Assembly: GCA_964036665.1 (NCBI GenBank)
Contig: OZ038527.1
Coordinates: 19,366,221-19,430,220, forward strand
Reading direction: 5' to 3'
Length of the DNA: 64,000 nt
Source: Gordius sp. MW1
Taxonomy: Eukaryota; Nematomorpha; Gordioida; Gordea; Gordiidae
Of the stretch, positions 58,901 to 64,000 are shown one piece after another (positions within the stretch are counted from its first letter, which is position 1; every line of letters starts with the position of its first letter). The notes under the pieces were generated by a model, which did no database searches, was not told the origin of the DNA, and saw only the letters and a list, made by a program, of their open reading frames with translations. Position numbers and translations under genes: made by a program.

Positions 58901-61900
58901 ATAAGGTTTTAAAATGATTCCGGTTTGGGTATTACAAACAGAGGGCCCGATTTACGATGGGTGGTAACCACGAATCAAATAATAAAAATAACTCAAATTT
59001 ATATGCCACCTAGGACAATCTATAAATTAGAGACTAATTTGGCTCAATTTATCCCTAACACTTTTAACATGTGACTCGAAAATAATAACAGACATATAAC
59101 GTGTTCGCTCTTGATATAGCTTATCAGTATGCCATAATTAATATTCTGATCACATACAAATCGGGATAGGTCTATATAAAGCCAAATTAGATTGAGTTCA
59201 CGTTTAAGGTGGTTAAGGATAACACTCCATAACCCCCATAATTGTGGCATAAATAAAAATTTCCCTAGATGGCCTATAAATTAGAGTTATTATTATTCGA
59301 TTCGCTGGTACTACCCCTCGTAAATCGGGCCCTCTCCTCAAAAAATTGTATTATATTTTTAAAGAGAAAGGTCGTAATGTTAGTTAAATAGTGCGATTTA
59401 TGCTAAAATAAACAAACTCTTAAAAAATTAGTTCAACTGGGTAAACTAATGAAGTATTTTAAATTTTAATCATTAGTTTTGGCAGATGCAAAACTAAAGC
59501 TTACCCCAGGCGTATTGGCGTGATGAGAAGAAGATTGATGCGTTAGAGTGGCGTAAATATCGGGGCCCGGTGAATTACTAATGCTGGTCATTGTTAATTC
59601 TGAATGACCAAATTTATGATCGCCGTATACTTGATGAGCGTTGTCTGGCATCGTAAAAAAATTTAATTAAAGGAAATAAAAAACACAAAAAATTGCGAAC
59701 GAAAGTGTTTACGAATGCAAGAAAAAGTATTATTCATTTAAACTTCATTTATAGAATATATTTTTATGCAAAGGGCCGTTAGCAATAAAATGCGATGAAT
59801 TCTAGGAAAAGTATGAATAGATTCTATAAATATTCTTATTTTACTCAATCAATTATTAAACGCGGCGTATAAAGTTATAATTACGTAAATAAATTATAAT
59901 TAAACCAGTTTAACAATCATTTGCCAAACAATTTTGGAAATAATACTTGGCCAAAATCCAAAGGATCTCTACTATTATAAGCCCATAACGACTGCCAATA
60001 GGCCAAATATAACATAATCCACCAAAAAGATATTTTAAAAATGCTACACTCTATATCTAATTAAATTTTTTATTGAGACTGGACATGGATATTAGGTCTT
60101 GTTTACCGGTGGCAACGAGTGAGCTTCCTTTTCGACGGGCCATCATATCGGACCGGGCGTTAAGTGTCCCCAAAATGGCATCTTCAAGCCTGGATTTTAT
60201 GCCCTCGGCAGATTTGGTGCCGCTACTAACCAAATTTTTTACCGCATTTTTGCCCTAAAAACATTCAAAAATTTGTAATAGCCTTTTTAAGGTTAAACAA
60301 TCATGATTATGGCGGTAAATTGTAGACAATTATTTAAATTCATTAAGAGTACGCGAATCAATCAATATAAAGATAACTAGCTAATTTCCATCTAATTGCA
60401 GTTTAAGAAATTTTAAAATACTAGTATTCAAACTTAATGCTCATATATTAAATACTGTTTCGTAGAAAATATAGACTCTTAAAATCTAGTTTATAGCTAA
60501 TAAATCCATTAAAATGTTTTTCTTGTTTCGCCAAGGTTAAAATTCCGTTTAAAAATTCCATTATAAACTTGGATGAAAATAGCGAAATTTTTAAGTTTAA
60601 CAAATATAAAGGAGAAGATTATAATTACTTTGTATTCAAAAGACTTGGTGACCATGTACAGAACTTCCAGGAATTGTGCCAAGTAAATCATGGAAAGTTC
60701 GGACCACCAGTGCTTTAGCAATGTTTTATCGATATTTTTGAGTAGCCAAACGAAACAGCTCAGCAAATGTTTAGTGGCTTCGTAGGATAACGGCGTTCTC
60801 TTCACCTAAATTTATGCACAACACGAATTCTCATTATTTTCCGGTAAATACACTAAAAATACAATTACACGATATAAACTTCAGCCTGTAAATTATGGAA
60901 ACTACGATGGATAATATATAGGCATTAAGGTACACGTAGTGTCGTAAAAACTGCTGGGTTTTGTTTGGTCAACCTTAGGTTTTAGTCGACTAAACATAAA
61001 CAGACAGAAGGTTTTTTGGTCAAATTTTTGGTCTGTTTATGTTTAGTTGACTAAAACCAATAGTCGACCAAACAAAACCCAGCCGTTTTTAAGACACTAG
61101 TACCACTTTCATATTAAAGCAATACCACTTATTCATTTTAAACAAGTAAAATTGTCAGAATATAATTTTAAATAAATGCATGTCAGATAGATATAATATA
61201 TCACATTTTGATAAATATTACAGCAAAATGTTGATCAAACATTTCTTCGGTTAGGCTTTGACGAGCTGAGGAAGAGAAAAAAATTGACGATAGCGGACTG
61301 TTGTACGAGTCGTATTCATCTGAAAATAATTTAAAAATTAATAAAGCAATTTACATCAATGCATTAAAAAAAATTATTGAACATGAAAGCTTGTTTCCTT
61401 TAAATGGTTTAAGACAAATTAAGGAAAAAAAAAATTAAAGGATTAGAATTCATTAAAGGATTACATATAAGAATTATTAAACGTATTGTAATTTAATTAT
61501 TGTTTATTGTCATTGAAAATGTACAGACTTTATAATATTTAAAAAGTAGAATTTTTTAATGAAAACTTATGGTGTAATTAAAGGACATAATAAAGGTGAA
61601 ATGTGAATAGTTTACTGGCCATAGAGTTTCGATTAGAACCGCCGGCACCGCTCTTGTACGTGTTAGATGCCGCGATTTGGAAAAAGTTATCGCAAAATTG
61701 AGTCACAGCATCCACGATAATGCCTAAAAGTAATAATTTGCTCATATAACCATACATGTCGATTTTGCCATGTAATCATTAGTATCATGATTTATTTCAT
61801 CTTTTTGCAAGATTTAGAGGCGGGCGATATGATTATAAAAAACTTATGAGTTTAGCAGTTTTATTTCAAAATATATAAGAATTTCAGTTTCGATTTACCG

Positions 61901-63969
61901 TGCTAATCAACTTTCAATAAAATATAATTTTATATTTCCCTCGGCAAAATGATTCAAAGCAGTCGGTTAAAAGTTGCTTTCCAATATTAGTTATCGGCTT
62001 ATCTAAAGTCATTCCACGTACTGAGCAATACCCCTACACCTCCAAAACTAATAACTATGATATTTGTCTTACAAATAAAGAACCCCTTCATTTAATATTT
62101 ACCATAACCATATCCTAAAGCGTTATTAGAGCCAACTAATTTTAATTGAATTTAAAGTTTCCTGTGTATTTTCTATTATAGCATTTGCTGCAATCAAAGC
62201 AAGCAAGATAAAAGTTTTTTTGCTCGGTGTACCTAGAAGAGGGAAGTAAAGGGAAGCTATGCGAGTTTTCACAATTTTGCCCATGCCTTTCGCCAAAACC
62301 ATTTGACGGGAATCCAAGCATTTGTTGATTCCAATTTTAAAATTATTTGGCAGGCTTGATGGGTTTCCATTGTCGTAGCGTTGGTCACAATCGTGGGCAG
62401 CCAACAATTTTGCCATGTTGTAAATGGCGCGAATATGAAATTGTGAATACCTAATATAACGGTAAATACCATATTTTATTAGTTACAAGCTCTAAAAATG
62501 ATCATATTATATTTTAAATCATGACACCATAAAGTAGCATCAAGTTCCAAAACGCGATTCTTACTTAAGGTAACAGTGTAGTGTTTAAATAAAAAATACT
62601 TAGAGTAATAATAACTTTTTGGATATTTGAACTTTTAAACAATACAAAAAAAATAATAAATATTATACAAGAGTCCATTTAAATTCGACTTTAGTATCAG
62701 ACTGCTTTCTGCTTAATATTAATGGATGAATTTAAATTTTTAAACTAATTATTGCTATTTTGAATTCAAATAAACCTCGAACCTTTTATAAAATAAAAAA
62801 CATAGTGAATATCAAAAAATCATGGTTATAATAATTAAAAAAAATTAATTATTAATTAATCGTAGATAGCAACATGATCAAAATTTGTCGTCTAATATCA
62901 AAATATAATATGAAACATTTCATCAATCCTCGACCAAAAAGTATGCATTCACTATAGCTGTGGTGGCTTTTAAAGTGCAAGCCCGATGAACAAATATTGA
63001 CGCTTATCCCCCAAAACAGTTTAAACAATTTAAATTAAACATTATCATTATATTTACAATATTTTATATCGCAAAACAAGGCATTTCATACAGATAAGGT
63101 AACGGTCAGAAAACATATTTCTACTATTCCTAATAAATAGGCATGTGAAAAATGGAATATAAGAATACCTAGTCTCAAGCAGTCCCATTAATTCGGTTAA
63201 GAGTAAGCCGATTATGTAATGCTGCCTCTTAAAATCTGGAGGGATCAGGTCTGTGGCAGAGTTATCTTTGAGATCAGCCATTTCAGAACCTTCCGATGAT
63301 GGTACTGCAGATGCTCTGGCATTAGCTTGGTCGTCCACAAAAATTAAACCAGTCTCGCCCTGTGATTAAATAAATTTTCATAGGTAAAAATTTTAATAAA
63401 GTTTTAAAAAATGTTCTTTATGATATATATAGATCAACCCACGTTTATGATAACGTCCTGCATGCATTAACCTAACCAGAATTGAAGCGGAGTTGGGTCA
63501 ACCCAAAAAGGCAAAATTATTTCTGTTGGGTTGAGGTATAAGATCAGGTCGGGTGGAATTTGAATTATATATATGATATACTAACTTAGAGTCCATGTCT
63601 TCTAATGAAAAGGTATTTATTCATGTTAAAAGATGCTTTTTTAATTGTAAGTAATATTTTTTCCGATTTGAACTCGATCAGTTACATAGGTTTATTATAA
63701 GTTGGGTTGTGTACAAAAAATATCGTAATGTATTTTATAATTAATTATGGTCCCAACCCAACCCCACAACTCAGTAACCTTTGGAAGAGCGGGCAAAGGT
63801 GAGTTCATGACATATATACTTAAAAAATGAATTTTAATTATATAGTTAGTGATGGGTTATGGTAAAATTGTGTTAGATAATTCCTAACAATTCAAAATTT
63901 TTAATAATTGAGCCTCTCAATGAAAAAAATCATACCTCGTCAAATAATATGGTTCCTTCAACGCTTGCG
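49939..63969 (-). CDS. DOCK6/7/8: DOCK6/7/8-type guanine nucleotide exchange factor, 3' part
   Basis: DOCK-C proteins activate Rac/Cdc42 through a DHR2 domain at the membrane and cytoskeleton. Twenty-two exons keep frame (1,084 codons plus stop): 63936-63969, 63169-63359, 62233-62450, 61616-61723, 61222-61319, 60629-60805, 60107-60254, 59505-59644, 57639-57869, 57145-57282, 56605-56757, 55851-56009, 55266-55442, 54661-54777, 53999-54145, 53026-53157, 52418-52555, 52207-52296, 52061-52151, 51572-51717, 50814-51067, 49939-50107. Signatures: [113 protein letters not shown]2 is complete; DHR1 and the N-terminus lie beyond 64,000. The C-terminal tail after lobe C is short. The sensor position in the alpha-10 loop is Leu (VLQGCLG). 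The first small exon is the least certain. Confidence 0.92.
50140..50215. mobile_element. Fragment of an AACGGCTGGGTTTTG MITE in the last DOCK intron
   Basis: AACAAAACCCAGCCGTTTTC and the preceding CTAAACATAAACAG match one half of the copies at 28270 and 60937. It ends about 35 bp upstream of the last exon. Confidence 0.65.
56316..56461. mobile_element. CATGGGCG-family MITE in a DOCK intron
   Basis: Left CATGGGCGTAGCCAGG, right GGGCTATGTCCATG. The flanks AATAAGAT (56308-56315) and AATAAGTT (56462-56469) are an 8-bp duplication with one change. Confidence 0.8.
56838..56893 (+). pseudogene. Tiny fragment of an endonuclease-type LINE 3' end
   Basis: AAAAACTCATTAAAACAAAC then CTCACGACTGTGAGATC matches the end of the fragment at 58265-58600 (AAAAACTCATCAAAACAAAC then CCCACGACTGTGGGATC). 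It lies in a DOCK intron. Confidence 0.55.
58265..58600 (+). pseudogene. C-terminal fragment of an APE-type LINE reverse transcriptase
   Basis: The + strand reads [18 protein letters not shown], then [15 protein letters not shown], then after a frameshift a [17 protein letters not shown]-like segment. This RLRWYGH/GRPRxTW tail is typical of endonuclease-reverse transcriptases (RTE/CR1/Jockey-like families). It lies antisense in a DOCK intron, is 5' truncated and frameshifted. Confidence 0.75.
58941..59335. mobile_element. MITE with GAGGGCCCGATTTACGA ends (DOCK intron)
   Basis: Long imperfect inverted ends of about 65 bp: GAGGGCCCGATTTACGATGG on the left and GAGGGCCCGATTTACGAGGG as the inverse of the right. 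The inner parts AATCTATAAATTAGAG and GGCCTATAAATTAGAG are also shared. The target duplication is unclear. Confidence 0.75.
60937..61099. mobile_element. MITE with TAGTGTCGTAAAAAC ends (DOCK intron)
   Basis: The ends TAGTGTCGTAAAAACTGCTG and, inverted, TAGTGTCTTAAAAACGGCTG are followed by GGGTTTTGTTTGGTC. A second inverted pair, GTCTGTTTATGTTTAG, lies inside. The hAT-like start is clear; the duplication is not. Confidence 0.75.
63430..63785. mobile_element. GGGTTG-rich repeat remnant in the first DOCK intron of the window
   Basis: GTTGGGTCAACCCAAAAAGG, GTTGGGTTGAGG and GTCGGGTGG at 63490-63560 are answered by GTTGGGTTGTG and CCCAACCCAACCCC at 63700-63765. This resembles the motif-rich ends of the ACCCGA hAT-like elements, but no termini were found. 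Confidence 0.4.
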
Positions 63970-64000
63970 CTAACATATTTTTAAAATAATTTACACAACG

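Noticed and set aside
59466-59651. Minus-strand frame starting MPDNAHQ as a possible DOCK start
   Set aside because: Upstream exons 60107-63969 match DOCK and join in frame; the ATG straddles the splice acceptor, and exon 59505-59644 needs one base from the previous exon.
60073-60258. Plus-strand 61-codon frame
   Set aside because: Shadow of DOCK exon 60107-60254.

Overview
This is an AT-rich eukaryotic, almost certainly invertebrate metazoan, window. It shows spliced genes, a DOCK-C family gene, a metazoan-type tRNA-splicing subunit, Helitrons, Penelope-like and hAT-like elements, and a non-LTR retrotransposon with a restriction-like endonuclease. I cannot name the phylum from sequence alone. 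About three quarters of the window is transposon-derived, and much of it is layered insertions whose order can be read from target-site duplications (TSDs).

Layout. 1-2.0 kb: nothing recognised. 2.0-7.3 kb: a hAT-like element (TSD ACCTTAAG/ACCTTGAG) containing a short LTR retrotransposon (TSD TATCT), which itself contains a Penelope-like (GIY-YIG) fragment; the same outer element also holds a Helitron and a truncated LINE. 8.7-10.6, 11.1-15.0 and 36.7-38.6 kb: copies of one minisatellite-bearing element with the architecture of Helentron-associated elements (HINE/DINE-1-like). The middle copy lies inside a second hAT-like element (10,672-15,922, TSD ATTCCAAT) and is split by a Helitron at an exactly readable A|T site. 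17.4-18.7 kb: TSEN54 (tRNA-splicing endonuclease subunit) on the + strand in four exons, with introns of 35, 102 and 37 bp. 20.2-30.6 kb: an eight-exon gene on the minus strand for a secreted 329-aa protein I do not recognise. Its long introns are filled with transposons, including a full-length RLE-type non-LTR retrotransposon (936-aa ORF) in antisense orientation. 32.8-33.7 kb: a decayed hAT-type transposase pseudogene. 42.3-46.2 kb: a 3.9-kb foldback element with inverted arms over 1.2 kb and a perfect 8-bp TSD. One arm carries a further hAT-like insertion that is absent from the other arm. 49.9-64.0 kb: the 3' 22 exons (1,084 codons) of a DOCK6/7/8-type Rho-GTPase exchange factor on the minus strand, including the complete DHR2 domain; its 5' part lies beyond the window.

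The three host genes have unrelated jobs: tRNA intron excision, a secreted product, and Rac/Cdc42 activation. TSEN54 and the secreted gene are convergent, about 1.5 kb apart, with a hAT-like element between them. Gene models were built by reading splice sites and checking that every junction keeps frame; all three close perfectly. Clade names for several transposons are inference.
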